Of a stretch of DNA of 64,000 nt, positions 17,730 through 27,342 are shown in pieces; positions within the stretch are counted from its first letter, which is position 1, and each line of letters opens with the position of its first letter. The position numbers were made by a program, and so were the translations under genes. Source of the DNA: an uncultured Asticcacaulis sp. Lineage in GTDB: Bacteria > Pseudomonadota > Alphaproteobacteria > Caulobacterales > Caulobacteraceae. Below the pieces are notes generated by a model. The model did no database searches, was not told the DNA's origin, and saw only the letters and a program-made list of their open reading frames with translations. The DNA lies in contig CAKZJB010000005.1 of assembly GCA_936940865.1 (NCBI GenBank), positions 1 through 64,000 of the forward strand. Reading direction: 5' to 3'.

Positions 17730-18822
17730 CGCCCTTGGGCGAGACACCTCCGTGCGCGAACTCCTGCGCCCCCTTCAAGAAATCTTGGGTCTGAAGGGGG
17801 TGACGGAGATTGTCGTTAATACGCCCGGCATCGTCATGTACGAGTTGGGCGCAGACTGGGTTACGCTCCCGGTGCCGGAATTGAACCTGACCCGCCTGTC
17901 GCAACTAGTGCGCGCCATTGCGACTTTCACGGACCAAGATATCGGCCCGCGTCAGCCTATTCTCTCCGCGATACTGCCCGACGGGCAGCGGGTACAAATC
18001 GTCGTGCCGCCAGCGGTCACACCTGAAACCGTCAGTTTGTCCATCCGCCTGCCATCGAGCACGATCCGCAGTCTCGACGAATACGAAGCCGATGGGGCCT
18101 TCGACACCTTCACCTGGGCCGCGCCGGAGGTATCCGAGAAAGAACAATCCTTGGCGACAACCGACAAGGATCTAGTCGCCATGCTACGCGCCAGACGCCT
18201 GAAAGACTTTCTGATCGCCGCCGTCGCAGCGCGCCGGAACATCGCCATCGTCGGCGATACGGGCAGCGGCAAGACCACATTGATGAAGAGCTTGTGCCAG
18301 CATATCCCGACCGAGGAGCGCATCATAACCATTGAAGACGTGCGCGAGCTGTTCCTGCCGCGTCACGAAAATAAGGTGCATCTTCTCTATTCCAAAGGCG
18401 GCCAGGGTGTTGCCAAGGTCACGCCCGCCGATCTGATCGCCGCCAATATGCGGATGCGACCAGACCGAGTCTTGCTGGCGGAACTGCGCGGTTCGGAAGC
18501 TTTCGACTTTTTGAAGCTCCTGACGACCGGCCATTCCGGTTCAATTACATCTTACCATGCTGAAAGCTGCGCCTTGGCCTTTGAGCGGTATGTGCTGATG
18601 GCCAAGGAACACGGTGATGCCTCGATCTTCGATGCAGACGGCTTAAAGCGCCTGGTCACCTTGACGCTCGATATCATCGTCCATATGCGCGCGCAGGTCA
18701 TCGCCGTGGGCGACGGCGACCGCCGCAAAGTCCGCCTGGTCAGCGAGGTCCATTACGATCCCGTGGCGAAGCTGAAAGAACGCTTCGGCCACCATGACAT
18801 TATAATGGGAGGCGTAGTTTGA
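17704..18822 (+). CDS. virB11: VirB11 ATPase
   Basis: A 372-residue hexameric ATPase of the secretion superfamily. Walker A is GDTGSGKTTLMKS, with ITIEDVRELF and the histidine box TGHSGSITSYHAES following. ATG at 17704 (MSTNSAPNN) is chosen; the frame opens further upstream inside virB10 but gives unlike-protein sequence there. VirB11 switches the channel between pilus building and transfer. Overlaps virB10 at its start and virD4 at its end. Confidence 0.93.
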   Translation: MSTNSAPNNALGRDTSVRELLRPLQEILGLKGVTEIVVNTPGIVMYELGADWVTLPVPELNLTRLSQLVRAIATFTDQDIGPRQPILSAILPDGQRVQIVVPPAVTPETVSLSIRLPSSTIRSLDEYEADGAFDTFTWAAPEVSEKEQSLATTDKDLVAMLRARRLKDFLIAAVAARRNIAIVGDTGSGKTTLMKSLCQHIPTEERIITIEDVRELFLPRHENKVHLLYSKGGQGVAKVTPADLIAANMRMRPDRVLLAELRGSEAFDFLKLLTTGHSGSITSYHAESCALAFERYVLMAKEHGDASIFDADGLKRLVTLTLDIIVHMRAQVIAVGDGDRRKVRLVSEVHYDPVAKLKERFGHHDIIMGGVV

Positions 18823-20831
18823 CCGGCTCCCTTAAAACCTGGCAGCGCGTGGCGATCGCCGCCGTCATCGTCGCCTATTTGGCCGTGGCCATCCTAGCCA
18901 CCCTCTGGCTGGCCGGTGCCCTGTTCTTCATCTTACATAAAAGCCTGCCGCACAATGTCGGCATCGGGACCTGGCTGAACTACAGACACTATTATTGGCA
19001 CGACGGCCACCAACGCGGTCTGCTGATGCTGAGCATCTTCCTGGCCGGTATCGTCGCGCTTGCGCCCGGCTTTATCCTATCGACCATGTTGAGCGGCCGG
19101 GGACCTGAGCTGCACGGCTCAGCGAAGTTTGCCACGCCGCAGGATGTACGGAAGGCCGGTCTCATGGGTGATGCCGGCATTATCATCGGCAAATATCGCG
19201 GTCAGTTCCTGCACTTCCCTGGCCAGCAATTTTGCCTGCTGGCGGCGCCGACGCGCAGCGGCAAGGGCGTTTCCTTCGTTATCCCCAATCTTCTGAACTG
19301 GCCGCAATCGTGCGTCGTGCTCGATATCAAGCTGGAGAATTTTCACCTAACCTCGAAATTCCGTTCCGACCACGGCCAGGCCGTCTATCTCTTCGCGCCG
19401 TTTTCCGAGGACTACCGGACTCATCGTTGGAATCCGCTGGATGGCATAAGCCGCGATCCGACGTTCCGCGTGGGGGATTTGCAGACCCTCGCCACGAGTC
19501 TCTATCCGGCGCTGCCGGGCGACAAGGACGCCTTCTGGCAGGACACAGCCAAAAACCTTTTTTTGGGCCTGGCCCTAATGGTCATGGAAAGCCCGGACCT
19601 GCCGTTCACATTGGGCGAGATTCTTCGCCAATCTGGCGGACAAGGGCAGGGGCTAAAGACCTATATGGCTGAACGGATCAATGCCCGGCTGGCGGAGAAT
19701 AAGCCGTATTCACCTGACTGCCTCGAAGCCCTGCATAGATTCATGTCGGCCAGCGACAACACCTTGGCCAACATCATCACCACTTTTACCGCGCCGCTTA
19801 CCCTATTCGCCAACCCCCTCGTTGATGCGGCGACGTCGGCCAGCGATTTCGACATTAGGCAGGTGCGAGACAAGAAAATGTCGGTCTACATCGGTATCCA
19901 GCCGAACCGGTTAAGCGAGGCCTCGCTGCTGATCAACGTACTGTTCTCGCAACTGATCAATTTGAACACACGCGAACTGCCGTCCAAGGATCGCCATGCG
20001 CTGCAATGCCTGCTGATCATGGACGAATTCACGGCCATCGGTAAGGTCGGCATTCTCGCCAAGGCCAACGCCTTCATAGCCGGCTATAATCTCCGGCTGC
20101 TGACGATCATCCAGAGCGTGGCGCAATTGGAGTCGGTTTACGGGCCGCACGACGCCCGCACCCTGATTACCAATCATGCCATGCAGGTCTTGTTCACGCC
20201 GCGCGAACAAAAGGACGCCAACGCCTACAGCGAAATGCTCGGCTATTACACGGTCAAATCCACCAGCACCGGCCGCTCGCTGCCACGGGGTTTGGGTGGG
20301 CGGGGGACCAACAGTGAAAACGTGTCGGATCAGCGCCGGGCCTTGATGCTCCCGCAGGAACTGAAGGAGCTGCCGGATACCGACCAGATCATCATCTATG
20401 AAAACACGCGACCGATCCAGACCGAGAAGGCACGCTATTACAGTGAGCGCGCCTTTATGGACCGGCTTAAGGCCACAAGCGCGTCGCTGGAGAAGATCAA
20501 AGGTATTCCGAACAAGGAAAAGCTTGATGAAGCGGCGTTCGCCGCCGGTGAGCTGGCCATTACCGTGCCGCAGCTCGATCTCGCCACGCATATCGCCAAG
20601 GTTCAAAAACGCACTCGTCCCTTGAAGGCAGATGACATGGTCGACCTCAACAAACTCAACTTCAATGCCAGTGATGTTCCCGCCCTGGCCGATCCGGTGA
20701 ACCCCTCGGACGCGGACGCCGGCAATGTCGTTGACGGATATTTCCAGGCCGCCGGCGTTAACACCGGCCCGGTCATGCTTCAAATTTTCGGCCAGATGGA
20801 AGCCGAAGCCAATATGATGATGGAGGCGTAG
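18819..20831 (+). CDS. virD4: VirD4 coupling protein
   Basis: A 670-residue TraG/VirD4 coupling ATPase that brings the relaxase-DNA complex to the channel. Two N-terminal transmembrane helices (VAIAAVIVAYLAVAILATLW and FLAGIVALAPGFILS) precede the ATPase domain with Walker A APTRSGKGVSFVIP and Walker B CLLIMDEFTAIGK. The likely start is TTG at 18819, overlapping the virB11 stop. The C-terminal 100 residues are acidic. Its presence indicates DNA transfer rather than only protein secretion. Confidence 0.95.
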   Translation: MTGSLKTWQRVAIAAVIVAYLAVAILATLWLAGALFFILHKSLPHNVGIGTWLNYRHYYWHDGHQRGLLMLSIFLAGIVALAPGFILSTMLSGRGPELHGSAKFATPQDVRKAGLMGDAGIIIGKYRGQFLHFPGQQFCLLAAPTRSGKGVSFVIPNLLNWPQSCVVLDIKLENFHLTSKFRSDHGQAVYLFAPFSEDYRTHRWNPLDGISRDPTFRVGDLQTLATSLYPALPGDKDAFWQDTAKNLFLGLALMVMESPDLPFTLGEILRQSGGQGQGLKTYMAERINARLAENKPYSPDCLEALHRFMSASDNTLANIITTFTAPLTLFANPLVDAATSASDFDIRQVRDKKMSVYIGIQPNRLSEASLLINVLFSQLINLNTRELPSKDRHALQCLLIMDEFTAIGKVGILAKANAFIAGYNLRLLTIIQSVAQLESVYGPHDARTLITNHAMQVLFTPREQKDANAYSEMLGYYTVKSTSTGRSLPRGLGGRGTNSENVSDQRRALMLPQELKELPDTDQIIIYENTRPIQTEKARYYSERAFMDRLKATSASLEKIKGIPNKEKLDEAAFAAGELAITVPQLDLATHIAKVQKRTRPLKADDMVDLNKLNFNASDVPALADPVNPSDADAGNVVDGYFQAAGVNTGPVMLQIFGQMEAEANMMMEA

Positions 20832-21380
20832 GTGAGGGGTTTCAAAGTCGTCGCAGTCGGGCTGTCACTCTTGGCGTTGCTAGCCGCCTGTTCAAGCTCG
20901 GCGCCGGTGGCGCCAATCGGACTCGACAAGCATCCGGCCAATAGCCCGGCCACTATTGCGGAATTGTCCAGGGCGCTTGACGCTCCACCGTCGCAGGCCG
21001 CGCCAACTGCTGTCGACGTGGCCCTTGCCCCTGCACGCGCGGCTACGTCTCAATATATGACCTATCTAGTCGTATCGGACTTCAATGCGCCAGGCGGGTT
21101 GGCGTCGATGTCGGCTGATGTCCAGGCTCAAGCCGTTTTGTCGGCACAGCACGCCGCCAACATTATCGTTCGCGCCCGCACCGACTACACTTCGTCGACG
21201 GCGCGCGCTCGGTGCGATGCCATCGGCCGCGGCGCTCGCACGAAACGCTACTTCGTGGGCCATGGTGTCCCTGCCGAAAAGATCAGGGTCTTCTATCGGT
21301 CGTCGGGCGGCTTTGTGGACAGCAATACGTCAGCCGTCGGGCGGTCGAAAAACCGCCGCGTTGAAATTCAGTTTATGTGA
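20832..21380 (+). CDS. OmpA-like lipoprotein of the conjugation operon
   Basis: A 182-residue lipoprotein starting with GTG one base after the virD4 stop. The signal ends in a lipobox (LLALLAACSSS), so the cysteine near residue 20 should be lipidated. The C-terminal half resembles an OmpA-family peptidoglycan-binding domain (ARTKRYFVGHGVPAEKIRV, then GRSKNRRVEIQF). The operon has no obvious VirB7, so this protein may anchor the outer ring; that is inference. Confidence 0.75.
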   Translation: MRGFKVVAVGLSLLALLAACSSSAPVAPIGLDKHPANSPATIAELSRALDAPPSQAAPTAVDVALAPARAATSQYMTYLVVSDFNAPGGLASMSADVQAQAVLSAQHAANIIVRARTDYTSSTARARCDAIGRGARTKRYFVGHGVPAEKIRVFYRSSGGFVDSNTSAVGRSKNRRVEIQFM

Positions 21381-21387
21381 GGACGTT

Positions 21388-23079
21388 ATGGCCCAGGACA
21401 ATGATATCGACGAGTTGGCTGTATCGGTGGCCGAACGCCTGCGTGAAACGCCGTGGGAATATTACGATTCCCCTGACCCTCGGGCGCGGGAGACCGTTCA
21501 TACCCACGTCAGGGAAATCCGCGAGGATCTGGAGCGGATCGCCGACGTAGATCCTAACCGCGCCATCAAGGTGTGGGACGAAAACGTTCCCGATGAATAT
21601 GAAGCCAGGGCCGCATTGCCTGACCCGGACATAGAACCGGACTCGGAGGGGAATGCTATCGAACCAGGCCAACGTCGGCGCCGCCCTTCCGACGAGTATT
21701 TGTACGAGCCGGAGTCGGATGGCCGCCGTGAATGGCATCCAAGCCCGGTCGATGGTTTTTCCAGCCTTGAAGCCTACGAGGACGCAATCGGCCGGACGGA
21801 GGACGAAGGTATAGCTGAAGTCGAGCGCCGGATGCGTAGCGAGGAGCAACCAGACGCTAACGGACCGAAGCGGGAAGATCAGCCCGCACCTGATCAGTCG
21901 GCGCCGGCCGACAAGATTGAAGTCGTCACACCAGCACTGCCGACCGTTGCCGGACCGCGCATCGACCACGACCAGACGATTGACGACAAGCCAGAAAAGG
22001 CGACCCCGCCTTCCGATCCAGACGTGGATATCGACCCGGACGGCTCTCACCGTTCTGACCGTCAAAAGATGCTTCGTGAAGGGCTGGAAAAGCGCTACCT
22101 GCTTGCGGATGACAAATATCATTTCCGCGACGAAAAGCATGACGTGGCCTTTGAAGCCGGCGAACAACGGCTGACGACAAGGCATGACGATGCCGCTGTT
22201 ATAACGGGTATGCTCGACCTGGCCGAGGCACGAGGCTGGTCCGATCTGAAGTTATCAGGCACCAAGGACTTTAAGCGTGAGGCCTGGTTCCAAGCCAACG
22301 CGCGTGGGATTGAGGTCACCGGCTATACGCCGGATAAGCTGGACCAGGCCCGATTGGCGGAATATCGGGCGGAGTTTCCGACGCCGGCGGACCGTGCGAA
22401 CGTTAATGTCATGGAACAAGAGAAAGCTCCACCAACATCGACCCCAAAAGCTCGTTTCGACGAAACGACCGTGCCACATGAGGATGAGCCGAAAGTCGAC
22501 CTCAGTCCCGGGCAAAGGCAAGTGGTCAGCGTCCTAGAAAAGGTGATGGCGGAGAGGGGGGACAGCCCTGAAGCTATCGCCAAGGTGCGTGAAATTGCCT
22601 CTGAACGGTTCGTGTCCAACCGCGTTTACGTCGGCAAACTTGTTGAGACCGGCACGGCGCCCTACCAGGACATGAAAGGCGAGAAGCCCAGCCACTTCGT
22701 CACACTGGAAGACGACGAAGGTAAGCGGACAAAGGTGTGGGGCGTGGATTTCCCGCGCGCGCTGGAGGATTCCGGCGCCGTAACCGGCGAGAAGGTGGTC
22801 ATTGCCTTTGGCGGCCGCCGACAAGTTACGATCGACAAGGACATCAAGGACGAAAGCGGCAAGGTCATCGGCACCGAAAAGGCCGAAGTCATGCGCAATA
22901 CCTGGGATATCGCCAAATTCGACCGTTTGCGTGAAGACGCGAAGGAACGGGTCGTTCAGGCCGCGCAGAGCGTCGATAATCCGTCAAAAATGACCATCTT
23001 CGATAATTCCGCCCCCAGCCAAAGACCTTCGAAACAAGTCCCGGCGGAAAGACAGCGATCTCAGGAACGAGCTATCTAA
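21388..23079 (+). CDS. LPD7-domain conjugation-associated protein
   Basis: A 563-residue acidic protein, started at ATG 21388, seven bases after the lipoprotein stop. The N-terminal third is rich in Asp, Glu and Pro. Around residues 235-320 it carries a segment like the LPD7 domain of large polyvalent proteins (KRYLLADDKYHFRDEKHDV, then TKDFKREAWFQANARGIEVTG). Such domains occur in relaxases and multi-domain conjugation proteins. A C-terminal region (YVGKLVETGTAPYQDMKGEK, then DFPRALEDSGAVTGEKV) resembles a module found near TraC or relaxase tails. No nuclease motif is visible. It may be carried into recipients. Confidence 0.68.
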   Translation: MAQDNDIDELAVSVAERLRETPWEYYDSPDPRARETVHTHVREIREDLERIADVDPNRAIKVWDENVPDEYEARAALPDPDIEPDSEGNAIEPGQRRRRPSDEYLYEPESDGRREWHPSPVDGFSSLEAYEDAIGRTEDEGIAEVERRMRSEEQPDANGPKREDQPAPDQSAPADKIEVVTPALPTVAGPRIDHDQTIDDKPEKATPPSDPDVDIDPDGSHRSDRQKMLREGLEKRYLLADDKYHFRDEKHDVAFEAGEQRLTTRHDDAAVITGMLDLAEARGWSDLKLSGTKDFKREAWFQANARGIEVTGYTPDKLDQARLAEYRAEFPTPADRANVNVMEQEKAPPTSTPKARFDETTVPHEDEPKVDLSPGQRQVVSVLEKVMAERGDSPEAIAKVREIASERFVSNRVYVGKLVETGTAPYQDMKGEKPSHFVTLEDDEGKRTKVWGVDFPRALEDSGAVTGEKVVIAFGGRRQVTIDKDIKDESGKVIGTEKAEVMRNTWDIAKFDRLREDAKERVVQAAQSVDNPSKMTIFDNSAPSQRPSKQVPAERQRSQERAI

Positions 23080-23313
23080 TGACAGCGGGATTGCCGACAT
23101 ATCCACGGCATCTGAAGTCAGAAATTTGTCTCGCATAAATATAATTATGGGAAATATTTACAATCAAATCAATATGTTAGTATGACTTTGGTGAGGTGGC
23201 AACGTGTGGCCGTACACGAAGTTTTCTGCTAGAGTCACGCAATAACGCCCATTGACTAGCCAGCACCATCCGATGATCTAATTTACAACACAAGCGTTTT
23301 GGACAGGTATTGC

Positions 23314-24309
23314 ATGACCCAACTTGACCGCCGCCTCGTTCTGACCGCCCCAATCGCCATGGCTGCTCTCGCGGCCACTCGACCTGCCGCGGCTCTTCCG
23401 GCGGCGCCCGTCCCCTTCCACGAGCCGACCGAAACCATCCCCCTTTGGACCGGAACCGTTCCCGGGAACCTTCGGCCTGGCGTGCTCCTGAAAGAGGTCA
23501 ACGAGACGGTCCCTCTTGACAAGGACATTCCGACACGCCGGATCAGCAAGGTCAGCCGCCCGAGGATGTCGGTCTTTCCCGGCCAGCAGCCAAACGGCGC
23601 GTCCGTCCTGATCATTCCCGGCGGCGGATTCGCCTACGGATATTACGACCATGAAGGCTACGACCTGGCCTATGAGTTGGCCCAACAGGGGATTACCTGT
23701 TTCGTCCTCTTCTACCGCCTCGCCAATGACGGCTGGGAAAACCGCCCCGACATTGGCACGATCGACGCCCAACGCGCCATGCGCGTGATCCGGGCCAACG
23801 CCTCAAGGTTCAAGCTCGACCCTGAGCGCGTCGCCGTAATCGGCTTTAGCGCCGGCGGCTATATCGCGGGCTCGCTGGCCACCCGCCATGCCCAGCCACT
23901 CTACAGCGCAGCGGATCAGACGGATCAGTTGAGCGCTCGGCCAAACCTGGCTGGCCTGATGTACAGCGTGCTCTCACTTGATCCCGCCATTGCCTGGAAC
24001 GGAGCCGCGCCGTCCCTATTCGGCGGGACGCCAACTGATGCGCAAATTATGACCTACGCTCCGGATCACAACGTCTCGTCAACGACGCCGGCGACGTTCC
24101 TGGCTCAGGCTGATGACGACAATACCGTTCCGCCGGAAAATTCCCTGCGCTTCCGTGCCGCCCTACGCGCGGCTGGCATTCCCAGCGAAACCCATCTCTT
24201 TGTCAGCGGTGGACACGGCTTCGGCATGAAGCGGCGTCCCGCGGAGCCCTACCACATCTGGCCCACGCTCTTTGTGAACTTTGCCCGCCATCAGGGCCTT
24301 TTCGCCTGA
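23314..24309 (+). CDS. Exported alpha/beta-hydrolase esterase
   Basis: A 331-residue alpha/beta hydrolase of the BD-FAE or acetyl-xylan-esterase type. A signal peptide with paired arginines (LDRRLVLTAPIAMAALAA) implies export, perhaps by Tat. The oxyanion segment is IIPGGGFAYGYYDHEG, the nucleophile elbow GFSAGG, the acid lies near QADDDNTV and the histidine in SGGHGFGM. These enzymes remove acetyl groups from plant polysaccharides. ATG at 23314 is preferred over 23299. With the next two genes it forms a carbohydrate-esterase cargo. Confidence 0.85.
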   Translation: MTQLDRRLVLTAPIAMAALAATRPAAALPAAPVPFHEPTETIPLWTGTVPGNLRPGVLLKEVNETVPLDKDIPTRRISKVSRPRMSVFPGQQPNGASVLIIPGGGFAYGYYDHEGYDLAYELAQQGITCFVLFYRLANDGWENRPDIGTIDAQRAMRVIRANASRFKLDPERVAVIGFSAGGYIAGSLATRHAQPLYSAADQTDQLSARPNLAGLMYSVLSLDPAIAWNGAAPSLFGGTPTDAQIMTYAPDHNVSSTTPATFLAQADDDNTVPPENSLRFRAALRAAGIPSETHLFVSGGHGFGMKRRPAEPYHIWPTLFVNFARHQGLFA

Positions 24310-24374
24310 GTCGAGACGTGGTCTGAAGTCATTCATCTGGCCGCACTCGTGGCCCCCTCATCAGAGTCGACTCC

Positions 24375-25463
24375 ATGCAAATGAACCGCCGTCTTTTCGG
24401 TCTGTCCGCTGCTGCGGCGACCCTCGTGGGAACGGCTAAGCCGTCGCTGGCCGCCAGTGCATCGTCGCGCGAATTCGCCGCGCCCCGCGATCCCGTCCTG
24501 AGCTACGAAGGCCGAACGGCCGACATGGGCGACAATGTCGTCCGCCTGGGTTTCCCCGGTGTTGTGGTGCGGGTCCGGTTTCATGGCCCGCGCCTCATCC
24601 TCAAGACAACAGCATCGACCGACAACCTTTACGTCGACATCCGAATCGATGGCGCAGCCCCGAAGCTCGTGCACTTGTCCAAGCGCGCCCAGGACCTCCT
24701 CGTTTATGATGGCCCATCCGGCGAGCATATCGCCGAAATCGCGCGTCGCAACGAAAGTTGGGAAGGTGTCTCCGACGTCCTGGGTGCCATTGTTCCGAAC
24801 GGTCGCTTCTTGCCCCCGCCCACGCTGCCATCGAAGAAGCTTTTGTTCATCGGCGATAGCATAACCTGCGGCGCCGCTTGCGACGTCGCTCGCGACGATC
24901 CTCGCGAGGACATGTCGATCCACGATGCGCAGAAAAGCTACGGGAAACTGCTGGCGACACGGCTCGACGCCCAGTGTCATCTGGTCTCGTGCGGCGGCCG
25001 CGGCCTCATTCGTGATTGGCAGAACATACGGACCGGCATCAATGCGCAGCAGTTCTACGGCCTCGCCGCTCCCGACGAACCGTCGAAACCCTGGAATGCA
25101 GCCAGCTATGTCCCCGATGCCGTCGGCATTATGCTCGGCACCAATGACTTCAATCCGGGTATCCCGGACCAGGTTGAGTATGTGAGCACCTTCGTCGCCT
25201 TCGTTCAAAATATCCAGGCCGACGCGCCACACGCCCCCATCTTCCTGATCGACTCGCCGATTGTGACCGACGGCGACCTACCTAAACGCACGGTGCTTGG
25301 CGACTATCTCGACCAGGTGGTTCGCCAGGTGAAATCACCAACCGTGAGCCACGCGGCCATTAAGCACTATGCCGGCCGGCCGGGTAACGGACATCCAATC
25401 GCCGAAGACCACGTCGATATCGCCAATGAGCTTGAACCTCTATTCCGAAAAGCGCTGGCATAG
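24375..25463 (+). CDS. CE2-like SGNH acetylesterase
   Basis: A 362-residue exported esterase. The N-terminus (MNRRLFGLSAAAATLVG) looks like a Tat signal. A beta-sandwich domain of the CE2 type covers about residues 40-150, and the SGNH catalytic domain starts with LLFIGDSITCGAACD. A conserved block LGTNDFNPGIPDQ and a terminal GHPIAEDHVDIA supply the Asn and the Asp-His pair. CE2 enzymes deacetylate xylan or glucomannan. It lies 65 bases after the preceding esterase on the same strand. Confidence 0.85.
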   Translation: MQMNRRLFGLSAAAATLVGTAKPSLAASASSREFAAPRDPVLSYEGRTADMGDNVVRLGFPGVVVRVRFHGPRLILKTTASTDNLYVDIRIDGAAPKLVHLSKRAQDLLVYDGPSGEHIAEIARRNESWEGVSDVLGAIVPNGRFLPPPTLPSKKLLFIGDSITCGAACDVARDDPREDMSIHDAQKSYGKLLATRLDAQCHLVSCGGRGLIRDWQNIRTGINAQQFYGLAAPDEPSKPWNAASYVPDAVGIMLGTNDFNPGIPDQVEYVSTFVAFVQNIQADAPHAPIFLIDSPIVTDGDLPKRTVLGDYLDQVVRQVKSPTVSHAAIKHYAGRPGNGHPIAEDHVDIANELEPLFRKALA

Positions 25464-25967
25464 CCGCCTTCGGCTTTGTGCGTTGTGCGTTGTCGGCATG
25501 AGCGGGTTTAGACCCCAATGTGCTGGCCCACCGAACCCTCAGTCACCTTCGACTTGCAGATGTGGCGGCATGTCGGTCGTCTCGGCGGGCTCCTCAAAAG
25601 CCTGCCTGATGAGCGGCGGGCCCGGCAATTTGGCAGCGCTCAAAACACCGAATTTCCCAGCGTTATGATACCGCACAAAATCAAGCCGCGCACACCCGAA
25701 ATGCGATCAAATACAACCACTTAAGATCTCTCAGTGTACAAATTGTGCACACGGAACCGAATAAGCAATTGATTATATTGAAGAAGATGCCCAGTCCATC
25801 ACTTTTTGCACGGTTCGGCCGAGAACCCGTGAAGGCCTATAGCGCAAAAGCTTTGATCCAACCGTGAAAATTATGTCCAGATGGCGGCAAGACAGCTTTA
25901 CCTTGCCACCCAGCTTACGGAGCGCCGGAGTGTCCAAACAATAGACCCGAAAGGTCGACGCGGAATA
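25464..25967. other. Non-coding stretch with a possible transposase remnant
   Basis: No intact gene is seen. One frame near 25550-25600 reads MWRHVGRLGGLLK, which faintly recalls the C-terminus of IS4-type transposases, but no terminal repeats or other motifs support it. The second half is AT-rich. Confidence 0.3.
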
Positions 25968-27218
25968 TCATCTCGCGCTAGGCCGGGCCCAGTCGAGCAG
26001 GCCAAGCGGGACAGCTGCGGCCATGGCCGCATGACCGGCCAAGTTGGGATGCAGATGGTCGCCATGGTCGAAGGCCGGCAACAGATGTCCGGGTGACGCC
26101 GGGTCCTCGACCGCCTTTTCGAAATCGATCACCCCATCAAACACGGCCTGGCTGCGAATCCAGGCATTGATCGCTTTGCGCCGCGCCTCCTTCTCATCGC
26201 TGTAGTAGTTGGTGAAGACCGTGCCGGTGAACGGCGTCAACGTCGCGATATAGACGCGCAGCCCGCGCTCGTGGGCCCGCGCCGCCAGCTGTTCCAGGCC
26301 GGCGATCATGTCGTCGGCTGACTCGAACTCGGGTGATCCCGCCGCGCCGGCGTGGCCTAGGTCGTTGATGCCGATCAGGACGATAACGGCCGCCACATTG
26401 GGTTGCGCCAAGACGTCGCGGTCAAAACGCGCCAGCCCGGCATCGCCGAAGCGCGCCCATTGGCCGTTGTGCAGCAGGCGATTGCCACTCAGGCCCGCAT
26501 TTGCCACGGCCAAGGGATAGCCGGCGGCATGTAGCCGGCGCGCCAGTTGCTCGGGCCAGGTGCCTGCCCGGTCCTGTTCAATGCCGAAGCCGTCCGTGAT
26601 GGAGTCGCCGAAGGTCACAAGGGTCGCGGTCTCACGGCTGCCGGCCACCTCGATCTCGCTGAGGAACGGAAAGGCGCTGCCAAGGCCGATATCAGTCTTG
26701 ATTTCCGGCAGCGCTGCGGCCGCGGCCTGATTGCCCGGCGCCGCATAGAGAACGTCGCGCTGGATGTCGTGGACCGTCGCCATCTTCACCGGTCCGTTGA
26801 CATAGAGGCTAACAGCCAGTTCGCCGCCGTCTGCCACATCGAGCGCGATCGGGTCGCTGAGGGCATAGGCGCCAGGGGCTATTGTGACGCCGGACCTGCC
26901 GCCGAACGTCGCCTCATGGTCTGACGCGGGATCGATACGGCTGCCTGCTTGGCGGCGCGCCACGCGGATCTCGTCGAGATGCAAGGGCTCGGCGCCATAA
27001 GCGTTAGATAGGCGCAAGCGTACCTCTTGGCCATCGGCGGTGACGCGAACGATCTGGCGCAGGGTGGTATCGTGAATCTGCGGCGCCTCGCCACCGACCG
27101 GCTCGGGACTCGCGTACCAGGCCGGAAGCCAGGTTTGGGACGTCTGCGCCTGCACGCCCGTAGCCGACATGGCCATAATCGCCGTCGCGACCGCCAGACA
27201 TATCCGTCCGAACCTCAT
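25968..27218 (-). CDS. Exported SGNH/GDSL hydrolase
   Basis: A 416-residue exported esterase taken from ATG 27218, which begins a clean signal peptide (ICLAVATAIMAMSATGVQAQ). A beta-sandwich N-terminal part is followed by the SGNH domain: TFGDSITDGFG (block I), NAGLSGNRLL (block II), LIGINDLGHAG (block III) and HLHPNLAGH (block V). Such proteins are usually acetylesterases acting on plant cell-wall sugars. It is convergent with the CE2-like gene. Confidence 0.88.
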   Translation of the reverse strand: MRFGRICLAVATAIMAMSATGVQAQTSQTWLPAWYASPEPVGGEAPQIHDTTLRQIVRVTADGQEVRLRLSNAYGAEPLHLDEIRVARRQAGSRIDPASDHEATFGGRSGVTIAPGAYALSDPIALDVADGGELAVSLYVNGPVKMATVHDIQRDVLYAAPGNQAAAAALPEIKTDIGLGSAFPFLSEIEVAGSRETATLVTFGDSITDGFGIEQDRAGTWPEQLARRLHAAGYPLAVANAGLSGNRLLHNGQWARFGDAGLARFDRDVLAQPNVAAVIVLIGINDLGHAGAAGSPEFESADDMIAGLEQLAARAHERGLRVYIATLTPFTGTVFTNYYSDEKEARRKAINAWIRSQAVFDGVIDFEKAVEDPASPGHLLPAFDHGDHLHPNLAGHAAMAAAVPLGLLDWARPSAR

Positions 27219-27342
27219 ACTTTCTTTCCTCAATCGACTTTCCATTTCAACGCCCTATTCAGCCCGGCTAATTAAACTCGCAAGCTAGCTATTCTTTGAA
27301 CTGAGCTATCAATTCCGAGGTCATGCCGAAATAGTGGCACTC

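Noticed and set aside
25518-25724. Possible IS4-type transposase fragment
   Set aside because: One short resemblance (MWRHVGRLGGLLK) without inverted repeats or other motifs. Noted only as a weak remnant.
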